Shown: piece by piece, positions 45,075 to 56,568 of the stretch
Layout of the letters: every line of letters starts with the position of its first letter
Numbering within the stretch: position 1 is the stretch's first letter
NCBI GenBank assembly: GCA_015680685.1
Contig: MNCI01013673.1
Coordinates: forward strand, 69,975 to 131,974
Direction: 5' to 3'
DNA length: 62,000 nucleotides
DNA from: Gnetum montanum
Lineage: Eukaryota; Streptophyta; Gnetopsida; Gnetales; Gnetaceae
Program-made: the position numbers and the translations under genes
Notes under the pieces: model-generated
What the model was told of the DNA's origin: nothing
The model's input: the letters and a program-made list of their open reading frames with translations, nothing else
The model's database searches: none

Positions 45075-48000
45075 ATGGATTCTGCATATGCAACCACTGC
45101 CACTATGATCACCACTGACTCGGGTGCCACATCCATAAATCCCATCGCCACCACCGGACTAGCTTCTAGTGCAATAGGACCGTAGGGGCCATCGGGTCGT
45201 TCGTTGAGGTTATAAGGCAAGGATCCTACATTCACCGTCGTGACTCCGGAAGAGTACAATTTCATTTGTGTCAAGATCTAGGCAAAGCTCGCTCTTAGCC
45301 AAGCCGAGATTGAGGAAAAATGAAATTATGAGCTGATCCACAAAGGGGGCCAAGATTTCATCCCTACCACCTATGACATTATCCCCCTGACTGAACATTA
45401 TCATGAACTCCTGACCCAACTGGTTATGGCTAGGAGTCAGACTACACGGTCCATTCTAGAACCTCAAAACGGGGAAGAAGAGAAAGATGAATTCGCAGCC
45501 CAATCTGAACACGTGGATTCATATCATACCCTCAGTCCCCATACATACATAAATCCCCTATTTCCTCTCATCGGAGAAGCCTCCCATCTCAACTCAGTCA
45601 TGACTACACAAACCCATATTCCGGTCATCCCGCAGGCCACTACGCAACCCTTAGTCTTGCAAGTACAAGTACCATCTCAAAATAACATGGGGGCAGTCTC
45701 ATCGCCACGTGTAATTAGTATTTTTTTGGTAGTACCTGTGTCTACCGCACCTCATTTCATTCCCCACGTGAAACCTCATACCACACCTATAACCCACCCG
45801 GTGCAAAATCCGGTGCAACCCACTACAAGGCAACATATCGCAAACACTGTTCAATCGCAGTAATCCATTCAACAACCCACGACTGGCCAGTGGATCCCGC
45901 CTATTTCACATAATCAATCTACATTATACGGTGTGCAACCCTTAGTCGCACCTACCACACATGTCCCGCAAATAAACGGACAATACCCTTACAATCTCCA
46001 TCCTGCACATTAGGCGGCGGCCAATTTCTCTACTTAGCCTGGTGGGTGGTGGTTTTCATAGGTAGCTCCGTCCGCAGGGATAGTCCCTGCAGCACCACCT
46101 GTCAGTCAAACCATCGCTCCATTCCCATTACCTGGCACTGCCCTTTCAGTCCAACCCCCTGCTCCTCCTACACAGACTTGTTCATCACCAAGTCTGAATC
46201 AAGCTTTTTTGCTTATTCAGACCCTCACCGAGGAGGTTAGGTGCCTTAAAGTTGCTGGCTCTAATACAATACAAGTCATGGATTTCTACCAGGATGATCC
46301 TATAAGCCCAGTGGTTCCTATGTTGTCGTTGCCTCTAGGGATGTCGTTGCCCCATTTTACTAAATATAATGGGGAAGGAGATCCCAATGCTCACCTTGTT
46401 ACCTTCAGGTCTGAATCCTTGTTATTGCAGCAATGGCCTCATATGATTATCCGTGTCTTTGTGATGTCTCTGGCAGGGAAAGCTTTGGACTGGTATCGAG
46501 CACTCCCTCACTCTTCCATCTCAACCTTGGAAGAGCTCCTAACACAATTTGTGACTTGCTTTAAGTACAATTTAAAGCCAGAAGTCATGCTAGACCAACT
46601 CATGGGAGTAAAGCAAGAACCACTTGAACCAGTCCAAAAGTTTATATAGCGATGGAGCGCTACTTTGAATGATATCTATGAGCCTATCGCGGAAGCCCAT
46701 CTGTTGGCTATTTTCAAAGGAGCGGTTAATGACTTCATCAAGTCTAAATTGTATTACCTTGCCCCTAGCTCTTTGAGTCAGGCTTTCACCCAAACTAGGA
46801 GCATCCAAGATGCTGCTGAGGCTAGTAAAGACCCGACATATGTGGCCGATAAAAATGCCAATAATAAGGGTAAAGCAACAACAACGACAGTAGCTGCACT
46901 GGCTAAGGGTGCTAAAAACAAGAATAACAAGAAGGCACCCACAGTGTCTGCTGAGACCATGGCTAGTGCAAGCAACACTGACCAAGACACACCTACCCTT
47001 GAAAAGCCCCCCTAGCCAAAGCCAAACTTCGAGCGTAAAGATCACTCAAAATATACAGCCCTACCCATAAAGCATTCGGAATTGTTGAAACAGTTATTAG
47101 GGGCAGGATATATTCAGAATAAAAAAGTATCCGAAGAAGCTCTGTAGCGTCACAGGCATCATTGTGAATTGCTGAAGAATCCTTCTTTAGCCCTACCTAA
47201 CGAACCACCAGTTCTGAAGTCTTTTAGGCTGGACCATTTTTGTGAGTACCATTAGTTGTGAGGTCACGATACCAATTACTGCTGGGCGTTGAAGGACGAC
47301 ATTCAATGCATGATTGATGATGGTTCTCTGAAACTAGACGGCAGTAGTACAACATGTCTCCAAAACCAAGCGTTGCATGTGTACAAAGACCCGTTAAATG
47401 CAAATAATGCACCGTACACCATCAACGTGGTAAGTACGGACAGTGAAGAGAAGGTACCACCTAAACAACCCTTTTTTTTACGCGTGCCTACCAATTCACC
47501 CCAGGGGGCAAGTTCTTCATCGGTAGTTAGCGATGTCTCGAGGCCACCCTTTGCTATTTGGGCGCCCTCTCCAACCATAACCCAGTCTCACGTTAACGAT
47601 AAAGCCACGGCCACGTCCGCGCCCACTCCTAAGGTGCCTTTTATCCTTAGGGTACCAAAACCACCGGCTACCCCTTTTACGTAGGGGCAAGCTTCTAACC
47701 AAAACCATCAATCGCCACCGAATAAAGAAAAGGAAGGAGATGCGTTAATTAATGCCACCAAAAACCACTCTACCCTAGGCTTTGCTAAGCCCAGGCCCCT
47801 GGCCTCTGTCCCTGCGCCTGCGCCTTATGGGCAAGACAAGGGTATAGAAACACAGCCACCTCCCCTCAACAGGAAGAAACACAATCCTCCGACTGACGTT
47901 GTTCCACCTCAGGAGATTCGTCTAATGGAAGAAGACAGAGGGGATAAGCAACCTAGCCGAGAATGGGACCTCCTCGATGCATTTACGCAAGTCAAGCAGG

Positions 48001-48474
48001 CTCTGAAACAGAAGAACACAACGCTGAGTCTCTATGAATTGCTTATGACATCTCAAAAGCACTGTGAGGCTATGGTTCGTATGCTGACATCCATACCTAT
48101 GGATGAAGGCTTACCAGTGGAAGAGGAAGCAATACATGATGTCATGCTTCCTCCCGCCGCTGAGCAACCTAAACCAACCCCTTTGACCTTTCACGATAAA
48201 TCCATCAAAGATGATCCCGAGAAAGGTCAAGTGACAATAGAACCCATGTTCATCACTATCCGAGTTGGTCAACATTAGATCCGGAGGGTGTACGTTGACG
48301 ATGGCATGGCTACGAATGTCATCCCTTATCCTATAGTGGATAAGTTGGGCTTGGTCGACCAGATCAGTCCTACAAAGACATCATGCCTAAAGTCGTTCAA
48401 TGGGGCATGAGTTCAAGTCAAGGGGATGGTGCATATCGATTTTGTGGCAGGAGACCAATTCCCAATAGACGCCA
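45075..48474 (+). pseudogene. gag-protease of element C1, broken by stops and by C2
   Basis: A single frame from ATG 45075 (MDSAYATTAT) runs through all open segments to 48474, with about a dozen stops. Gag core 46209-46760: VMDFYQDDPI, HFTKYNGEGDPNAHLVTF, ALDWYRALPHSSISTLEELL. A Tat-type knuckle lies near 47235-47290 (FCEYH ... GHDTNYCWALK) with GH-x4-C intact. A Lys/Asn-rich stretch is at 46850-46950. Protease active site YVDDGMATNVIP is at about 48291-48326. The reading frame then meets C2 within ...GDQFPIDA and resumes after it. Confidence 0.8.
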
Positions 48475-50492
48475 TGAAACACCACAAAAATTTTGGCAAC
48501 ACTTCCAAACAACTTCAAAGCCTCTGAAATGGCTTTAAGCAACCCACCATGGAAAAAGTAAGGTCTCCCTGGTGCCCACAAATCATGACGGCAAGTCTTG
48601 GTATCAAGAATCATCCATTTTAAGGTAAAAAAAGTGCAATTTTGGCTAAGTACAATGTGCTCACGTTGTGTTTATGCTGAACAACGTAAGGATTAGCATC
48701 ACCAATGTTTGGGGCCCCAAAACTGAGTCAAAACAGGCCAAAAGATCAAGCACAAGGACCCCCCATGACCTTCGCCAAGGTCCCTAGTGGTTCCTAGCCT
48801 TCAGAAAATCAAAATTCGGGCCTTAAATGAAGTGTTTTCGGTTGATTACACTACGGCTACGTTTTCTTACGCTGCAGAGCGTAAGGATGCGTAAACACTA
48901 TTCATTAGCGTAAAACACTATTCACTACGTGAAACACTATTCATCGCGTGAACAGTATTCACCGCATAAAACACTATTCATCGCATGAATACTATTCACT
49001 GCGTAAAACACTATTCATCAAAAGTTTTAGAAAATTCCAGAAAAGTTTCAGAAAATGGCAGAAGATCCTCAGCATTAGCAACTTCTGGAAAGTCAAAGTT
49101 CGGGCCTTAAATGAAGTGTTTTTAGTTGATTATGATGTGGCTACATTTTCTTATGCTGCAGAGTGTAAGGATGCGTAAATCACTATTCACCAACGTAAAT
49201 CACTATTCATCAGCGTAAATCACTATTCATTAGCATAAAACACTATTCACTGCATAAAATACTATTCATCGCATGAACACTATTCACTGCGTAAAACACT
49301 ATTCATCATGTGAATACTATTCACTGCGTAAAACACTATTCATCACGTGAACATTATTCACTACGTAAAATACTATTCATCGCGTGAACACTATTCACTG
49401 TGTAAAACACTATTCATCGCACGAACACTATTCATCAACTTCCAGAAAATTCCAAAAATATTTCAGAAAATGGCAGAGAATTATTAGCCTCAGCAACTTT
49501 CAGAACATTCCAGAAAATTTTTGAAAGACTCAAGAACAAGGAAGTTTCATGCAAATGGGGCTCAAATTTCTCTTGTTGTACATTTCATTGTAAATCGACA
49601 TATGTGGGCACGTTAGGCCCTCATGTTTAAATTAAATGTACTTTCATGGGCTTGAATAACCCATAAATTGTAAAGTGCAATGCACCTGGTCAAGAACGTA
49701 GCTTGCTGACACACATCCAACTTGTGCACAACTGTCCAACACACATCCAACTCTTGCCAGCACGCGTCCAACCCAAGCACAACTGTCCATGTTACCAGAT
49801 CCACTTTCCTCTCATCTCTCAGCCGTTGATTCCATTCTGAAATTCTATGCCGGAGCACAGCCCAACCCTATAAATACCCTGTCAATTCACATAAATCAGG
49901 GGGGCGGGGGGGGCAATTGGAGGCAAAAATTAGAGACATTGGCAATTCTGAGAAATTACAGAACTGGCAATCCTTGGGCACTCGGCACATCTGACTATTG
50001 GCATCCAAGCATTTCTCACATTCATCACATCACATTATTGAATCGTCACTTCAGACATCATCCCGGGGCTTAGTGCTTGACCTGCCATCCACACGTGCAG
50101 CTACACTTCGACCGGTGCATACATTTTTATTAAACAATACATTAAAGTTCATTACCTCCTATTTACATTATTTACTTCGATTGATGCTTTGTTTACAATA
50201 TAGCTCAGTTTGCACTTTATTTATAATTCAGTACGCTCTGTTTACATTTTTGTGTCGCTATTTGCATTCCGTTTATATCTTGTTTACATCGTTCACGATA
50301 ACCCCAGCGCTAGCCGTAGCTTACGCTCAAGGAAGTCCTTGGTTGATTTGCGTGCAAACCATCCAAGGCACTTTGCCTTTGTTTCCTTTTCCAGGTTGCC
50401 CTCAAGCGAAGGCAGGGTTAGCTATGGCTACCCAACAATCTTTCGGTGTCTGTTTCCATTCCAGCCTTACACCGACGATTTAGGTCAGTACA
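48475..50492 (+). repeat. 5' LTR of element C2
   Basis: TGAAACACCACAAAAATTTT ... GGTCAGTACA. TATA box 49869-49876, followed by a GGGGGGCGGGGGGGG run at about 49899. Two minisatellite blocks lie upstream (listed separately). Confidence 0.9.
48895..49432 (+). repeat. LTR minisatellite of element C2 (5' copy)
   Basis: Two blocks (48895-49018, 49178-49432) of alternating half-units of 18-19 bp, CACTATTCATCGCGTGAA and CACTATTCACTGCGTAAAA. They are separated by a non-repetitive AGAAAATTCCAGAAAAG segment. The counterparts are at 60070-60217 and 60376-60612. Confidence 0.85.
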
Positions 50493-50498
50493 TTTTTT

Positions 50499-50515
50499 TG
50501 GCGCTAGAAGGAGGG
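50499..50515 (+). other. Primer binding site of element C2
   Basis: TGGCGCTAGAAGGAGGG, six T residues after the LTR end. Confidence 0.65.
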
Positions 50516-50679
50516 AACTTTCTTGTTATTGACTAAAACCTCACTACCTATCAAAACTCATCCATCTTGCCCATTTGAGTCTCTTCATCCCTGTTGATCA
50601 CACTAAGCTTGTGTCACCCCACACTACAACTACTTATGATCCAACTCCATTCGTCTCTCTCAGTCCATTCACATTTATC

Positions 50680-53600
50680 ATGGAATCTTCCCAAGTCAAC
50701 CTAGTAACACTACCAATTGCTTCAAACCCTGTGACTGCTANNNNNNNNNNNNNNNNNNNNNNNNNNNNNNNNNNNNNNNNNNNNNNNNNNNNNNNNNNNN
50801 NNNNNNNNNNNNNNNNNNNNNNNNNNNNNNNNNNNNNNNNNNNNNNNNNNNNNNNNNNNNNNNNNNNNNNNNNNNNNNNNNNNNNNNNNNNNNNNNNNNN
50901 NNNNNNNNNNNNNNNNNNNNNNNNNNNNNNNNNNNNNNNNNNNNNNNNNNNNNNNNNNNNNNNNNNNNNNNNNNNNNNNNNNNNNNNNNNNNNNNNNNNN
51001 NNNNNNNNNTTTGCAGCCCAATCTGAACATGGAGAATCATACCATACTGTTAGCCCCCATGCCCACATAAACCTATTATCCCATCCTTTCCTAGAAGAAA
51101 CTATGTTTCCTTCTTCATACACAAACATTCAAACACCCGTTCCCCATTCCATTCCTATCTTCTCCATGCTCAATAATATTCACTCTGATGCATCCACTTC
51201 CATAATTCCTCCACCAGTACAGTCCCAACAACTCCCCCAAACCAATGCAGGGTCAATCTTCCAACCTCAAGTAATTGGAATACCATCAGTCATACCAGCT
51301 TCCACATCCACCCATTACATACCCCAGATGCAAATTCATAGGGCATCACTGATTACTCCTATCCAACATGTTCAAGGTGTTGCCTCACAACATGTGGCTG
51401 GGCAATGTGTTCCACCAGTAGTCTCAGTCCCGAATACCCTCCCACCACAAAAAATGTTAGCCCAACAACATGCTTTTCCACAAACAATGCAACAATTAAA
51501 CCATTATCATCCACAATCAACTCAATCCATTGGTTTGTCTACCACCCAAGAATGGGCAGACATACAAAAAATGGTGCACTTATTGGTAGAAGAACTAAAA
51601 CGCCTTAAAAATTTCAACAATGAGGAAGTCAAGGTACTAGATTTCTATCAAGATGACCCAATTGACCCCTCAGTTCCACCCTTGACCTTGCCAAAAGGAG
51701 TCTCATTACCTCAACTGACCAAGTACAATGGAGAAGGGGACCCAAATGCCCATCTAGTGACATTTAGAACCGAAAGCCTTTTACTTCAAGCATGGCCCCA
51801 TGTAATTTTGCGAGTGTTTGCAATGTCCTTAACCGGAAAATCCTTAGACTGGTACCGATCTTTATCCTGTAGCTCCATATCTTCTTTAGAGAATTTGCTG
51901 CATCAGTTTGTCACTCGTTTCAAGTACAATTTGAAACTTGAAGCCACATTAGATAGCTTGATTCAAATTAAACAAGCACCTTTAGAGCCAGCACAGAAAT
52001 TTATCCAAAGATGGAGTGCAACCTTAAAAGAACTTCACGAACCTATCCCCGAAACATATTTACTCACTATTCTCAAATCAGTGGTGAATGAATTTATTAA
52101 GTAAAAACTTTACTACCTGAAAGCCTGCACATTGAGCCAAGCATTCGTACAAATCAAAGATATAGAAGAAGCGGCACAAACAAGTAATGACCCAGCCTAC
52201 TTAGCCTTTAGAAGCCAACACATAAGGAAAGTTAAATCCAAAACAATGGTAGCAGCAGTGGCTGAGGGAAAACAACCCACTATCCCAAACAACTATGAAA
52301 GAACAACACCCACTCATACACCTGAAAGTTCCTCAAATAGAAACAAAAACACAGGTCATGCACGTACCTTCGAAAGAAAAGACCCTACTCAATACACACC
52401 ATTGCCCATGAAGCCTTCACAACTACTTGATCAACTTCTAAAGGTTGGGCTAATTTAACACAAACAAATGTCTCCTGCAGCCTCACAAAGACATGATAGC
52501 TTTTGCGAATTGGCCAAAAATCCAGCTTTAGCAACAGCCAATGAACCTCCCATTCTAAAAGGCTTTAGGTTGGATAGGTTTTGTGAATATCACCAACGGT
52601 GTGGTTATGGGACCGATTACTGCTTTGCATTGAAACAAGACATACAACGCATGATAGATGAGGGTGAAGTAGTATTCGATAAGACAAACCCAATAAGGCC
52701 TCAAAACCAATCCATGGGGGTCTACAAAGATCCTCTCAATACCAAAACCAACGATGCCCCATATGTGATTAATACTATCCATATGGAAAATAGACAAGAC
52801 GTTCCGCGAAGATCTTTTGTGATTCAGAGGCCTTCAGAAAACACACCTATTCCAACATCTCCTCAAACCCCTTTTACCACACGCACATCCCCTACGCCAT
52901 CAAAACCATTCATCATCCGCATACCTCCTTCAGTTGCCACCACAACAAACATACCGTCTGAAAATTGATCCATTCCCTTTGTGGTCCGGGTGTCAAAACA
53001 CCCTAGCACACAACTCACCTCCACTTCTCAACGACCTTTGCGAGAACGTCTTACCGATAGGCTAATAAGAGAGTGCTTAGAAAGAGAAAAAAGAGAGCGC
53101 ATGGAGAGAGAAAACCATGGACACGAATTAGGACTACTAAAGCCTACACCACTAAGCATCATTCCCATGAGTTCATCCATTAATGAGCCTAGTACAAGTC
53201 ACCAAAAAAAAGATGAAGGTGCAAGTCATATCCCAAACCCAGCATCTTCAGCTACTAACGTAAAAACCCCTCCACGAGAAATATGAATGCTAGGTCAAAT
53301 GGACCAAATCTCTATGGATAAGAATGTCTCAAACTGTAAGGACCTAGCAAATGCGTTGACCTAGGTCACACAAGCCTTAAAACAAAAAAAATACTTCTTT
53401 AAGTTTGTATGACCTAGTAATGACTTCACCAATACATCGAGAGGCTCTCATATGGATGCTAACTTCAATTCCTGTTAGTGAGGATCTCCCTGCAGACAAA
53501 CCATCCATTTATGCAGTATTATCACCACAACTTCAAGAATCGAAGACCACATCCTTAGAGTTTCACATTAAGGACATTAAGCTAGATGAGAAAACAAGGG

Positions 53601-54292
53601 AAATCACCACAGCCCCTATGTTCATAACAATACAGGTTGATCATTTCAAAATACGTAGGGTGCATATCGATGATGGTGCAGCAATAAATGTAATACCTTT
53701 TTCCATCATCGAAAAACTGGGACTCACTGAACAAATACAACCCACAAACACCTATTTCTTGAGATCCTTCAGTGGTTCCCATGTGGGAGTGAAAGGCATG
53801 GTTACCTTAGATTTCATAGCCGAAGACTAATTCCCTACATCAGCTGAATTCATAGTGGTTGATGAAATGCCAGGGTTTAATCTGATCCTAGGACATCCTT
53901 AGCTAGCTCAACTTAAAGCCGTATCTTCACCAATCCATCAGGAGATACATCTACCTTACGAGGGTGGTGAGATCATCATACATGGGGATACAACACCATC
54001 GATCACTTCCTCATACCTTGACGTAGGTCAAGGGTTAGAAATTGAGTTCATTAAGCCTAAACAAGAAACCATGAACATATATCAGAACGTGAACCCAATG
54101 TTAACTCACAATCCAACTAGCACTAAAGAACCACAAGAAGACACAGACATAGGAACCATTCCTGTTGATGTTTCTTGGTCAGAACTACCCTTTGACATCA
54201 CCGATGAAGGGGAAGGTGAATATAAAATCATACCCAAACACCCAGCCCCACACATTAAGTTACAAAAGATCAAGAGACAACTCAACAACTAG
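50680..54292 (+). pseudogene. gag-protease of element C2, broken
   Basis: Starts at ATG 50680 (MESSQVNLVT). One frame runs to about 53385 with stops at 52102, 52456, 52966 and 53284. An A8 run (53383-53391) then shifts the frame and protease follows (53405-54292). Gag core at 51640-52104: VLDFYQDDPID, LTKYNGEGDPNAHLVTF, SLDWYRSLSCSSISSLENLL. The zinc-knuckle region near 52585-52640 reads FCEYHQRCGYGTDYCFALK; the usual GH is GY, so one ligand is lost. Protease active site HIDDGAAINVIP is at about 53660-53695, with GHP-stop-LAQL later. Residues 21-110 are hidden by N. Confidence 0.8.
50741..51009. other. Assembly gap (269 N) in C2 gag
   Basis: Run of N. By comparison with C1 it hides about 90 codons of the gag N-terminal part. 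Confidence 0.99.
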
Positions 54293-54301
54293 AATGAATG
54301 A

Positions 54302-54574
54302 TACGAACTGTCCAAAATGACATTAAACTACGAATTGTCCGAAATGACATTAAACTACAAACTGACTGAAATGACATTAAACTACAAACTGTCTGAAACG
54401 ACGTTAAACTACGAACTATCCGAAATGACGTTAAACTATGAACTGTCCAAAATGACGTTAAACTACGAACTGTCTGAAATGATGTTAAACTATGAACTGT
54501 TCGAAATGACGTTAAACTACGAACTGTCCGAAATGACGTTAAACTACAAACCGTCTGCAATGACATTAAACTAG
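54302..54574 (+). repeat. 27-bp tandem array between protease and RT of C2
   Basis: About ten units of the form GAAATGACGTTAAACTACGA plus ACTGTCC. As 27 is a multiple of three, it stays open on both strands and yields MTLNYELSE repeats, probably without meaning. The core ATGAC-n-TTAAACT recurs in the 3' array at 58060-58470. Confidence 0.9.
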
Positions 54575-55133
54575 CCACGGTCAGAAATGGCTAGTTCCAT
54601 TTAAAAATTCTTGAAAACATTACTACCTTTGGCCCACCATGGCATAAAACTGGTAATCCTTTCTTTAACAACAAATGCAACAGTCCATCAAGACTTTAAA
54701 CTGATGTACCAAGCCCGAAATGGCTTTAAACTAGAGCCAACAAGTTACAAATTTACAAACTCTCATCATCTCACATTGAATTTTTGCTTACAAGTTACAA
54801 CTTATGATTTAGATTCTTGCATGGTTGTTGCTTTATTTTCCAAGTGTTTATCTTACATCTTGCTTTACACTTTAGAAATATGTGTTACATTTAGTTGCAC
54901 ACATATACTCTAGAAAACAAAGAAAAACAATAAAAAACATTAAAAATGACAAAAATATTTACATAAAGACAACAATGCAACCATTTTATACTATAATTAA
55001 AATTCAGGCCATTACATCAGTCTTTATACATTCCACCAAACTAGTTATCTTATATTCGTTTACACTTTGTAACTCTCTTACTGAGGGAGTGTCTCTTATT
55101 TCGCTCCTGTTTTAATTGGCAGGAGTGAGTATC
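54575..55133 (+). other. Spacer before the pol linker of C2
   Basis: AT-rich, with short ORFs lacking any recognisable domain. Confidence 0.4.
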
Positions 55134-55983
55134 ATGGGCAACCACAACATCCTCTCAAAATTGTCTCTCAACGGACCATACAAAGATATAGAAGGAGCAA
55201 TTCGCCCAGAATCTTTGGATTTAAGTGCATCCACCTATACTGATTTGATAGCCTCCACTCAAGAAATGTCAGACTGGGCTAAAAACGTAGCCAAAACTCT
55301 AGACCTAGAAGCTAACAATATCATTGAAGATCCTCTAGTTGAGATCCCCATTACCACAGTTAATGATGAAGACAAGACCTTGAAATTAAGTGCCTTACTA
55401 GATCCGCAACTCGTAGGTGACATCACTCAGGTCATATACATACATGCCAGGACTAGACCCCCAGATCATCCATGCAAAAGATCTAGATTTAGTGCTTAAA
55501 CGTTGTCTCAAATATGACCTTAGGCTCAACCCAAAAAAGTGTGTCTTTGGTGTTAAAACAGGCAAAATGCTTGGTTTCATAGTTTCCAAAACAGGGATAC
55601 AGGTAGACCTTGATAAGGTTAAAGCAATAACCAATATGCAACCACCAAGAAACCTTACTGAACTACGTGGCCTCCAAGGTAGGCTGCAATTTATTAGACG
55701 CTTTATTGAAAGGTTGACGGATAAGTTGAGTCCCATGCAACATCTATTACGAAAGAATGTACATTTTCAATGGACTCAACAATGCCAAGAAGCATTTGAG
55801 AACATAAAACAAGAGTTGGCCCAACTACCAACTATTTATCCTTCACGAAGTGACAAATCTTTCTACATCTATCTTGCAACTTCTAGTTCGTCCATCGCAT
55901 CCATGCTTTGTCAAAAATGTCAAGATGGGGCCGAGATCCCTGTATACTACCTAACCCATGCTTTAATAGCCCATGAACAATGA
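55134..55983 (+). pseudogene. Truncated reverse transcriptase and first RNase H start of C2
   Basis: The linker MGNHNILSKLSLNGPYKDIE ... DEDKTLKLSALLDPQL leads, after a 1-bp frame change near 55425, into YTYMPGLDPQIIH, the N-terminal RT block. This is followed directly (about 55473) by AKDLDLVLKRCLKY and LRLNPKKCVFGV, which are C-terminal RT. The fingers and palm with the YVDD catalytic box are absent, an internal loss of about 165-180 codons by comparison with the family. Then come GFIVSKTGIQVD, LRGLQGRLQFIRRFI (RT thumb) and the start of the first RNase H to the stop at 55981. Confidence 0.8.
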
Positions 55984-56560
55984 TAGAATGATGTAGAAAA
56001 ATCATGCCTTGCCCTTGTCTTCTCTTTGAAGAAATGGCGACATTATCTCTTCCGTAATCAAGTTTACATCATTTGCAAAGATAATGTTCTTCGTGCCATC
56101 ACTAATAACATCTATGAGTCAAGTAGGTTAGCTAGGTGGAAAGCGATGATTGAAGAATTTGATTCACACTATGTCGCTCAATCTTCCACAAAAGGTCAAG
56201 CAATAGCCACACAATTAACTGTCTCACCGACACATGATCAAACAACAATAAACCCCGAATTCCCAGATGAAAATGTTAACAGTATAGACACTGTAACTGA
56301 TAATTATGAGGCAATTCTCTACTTTGATGGGGCCTCAACCTCTTGTGGAGGAAGTGCCGCAGCTATTTTAATATACCCCTCTGGGGAAATCCAACCTTCT
56401 ACTTATCACTTAAACTTTCCTTGCACCAATAACATAGTAGAATACGAAGGTCTTCTTAGAGGACTTCAAATAGCACTAACTTCGGGAATCTCACGCCTTG
56501 TAATTCGAGGTGATTCGTAATTAGTTATTAATCAAGTCATTGAAGCCTACACATGAAAAG
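55984..56560 (+). pseudogene. RNase H pair of C2 (second, Tat-type domain recognisable)
   Basis: In frame with the RT part. KKWRHYLFRNQVYIICKDN closes the first RNase H, whose acidic residues are poorly kept. A second domain at 56300-56520 shows LYFDGAST (Asp), IVEYEGL (Glu) and VIRGDS (Asp), the archaeal-like RNase H gained by the Tat lineage. The last Asp is in VADALATLA at 56656. Stops at 56518-56520 (TAA) and 56554-56556 (TGA). Confidence 0.75.
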
Positions 56561-56568
56561 CTCTCCAT

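Larger units (their letters stand above)
43222..48474 (+). mobile_element. Element C1 (outer): Tat/Ogre-like Ty3/gypsy element, 5' part
   Basis: Begins TGAAACACCGTAG at 43222 inside gag of element D (candidate target 5-mer CAAGA at 43217-43221). LTR to 44824, PBS TGGCGCTAGAAGGAGGG at 44831, gag-protease from 45075. It is interrupted by element C2 and resumes at 61686. RT, RNase H and integrase would lie beyond the window. Confidence 0.85.

Noticed and set aside
46590-47045. 151-codon minus ORF
   Set aside because: Antisense shadow of the C1 gag frame.
48387-48614. 75-codon minus ORF across the C1/C2 junction
   Set aside because: Spans an insertion boundary, so it cannot be an ancestral gene.
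49998-50483. 161-codon ORF in the C2 5' LTR, also open in the 3' LTR (61186-61671)
   Set aside because: By eye about 30 base differences cause about 20 amino acid differences between the two copies, with no sign of protein-level constraint. An overlapping frame is also open.
54302-54574. CRISPR-like appearance of regular repeats
   Set aside because: Units are contiguous with no unique spacers, inside a plant retrotransposon.
54282-54578. 98-codon minus ORF of repeated TSFRTVRSL-type units
   Set aside because: By-product of the 27-bp tandem array, whose period keeps both strands open.
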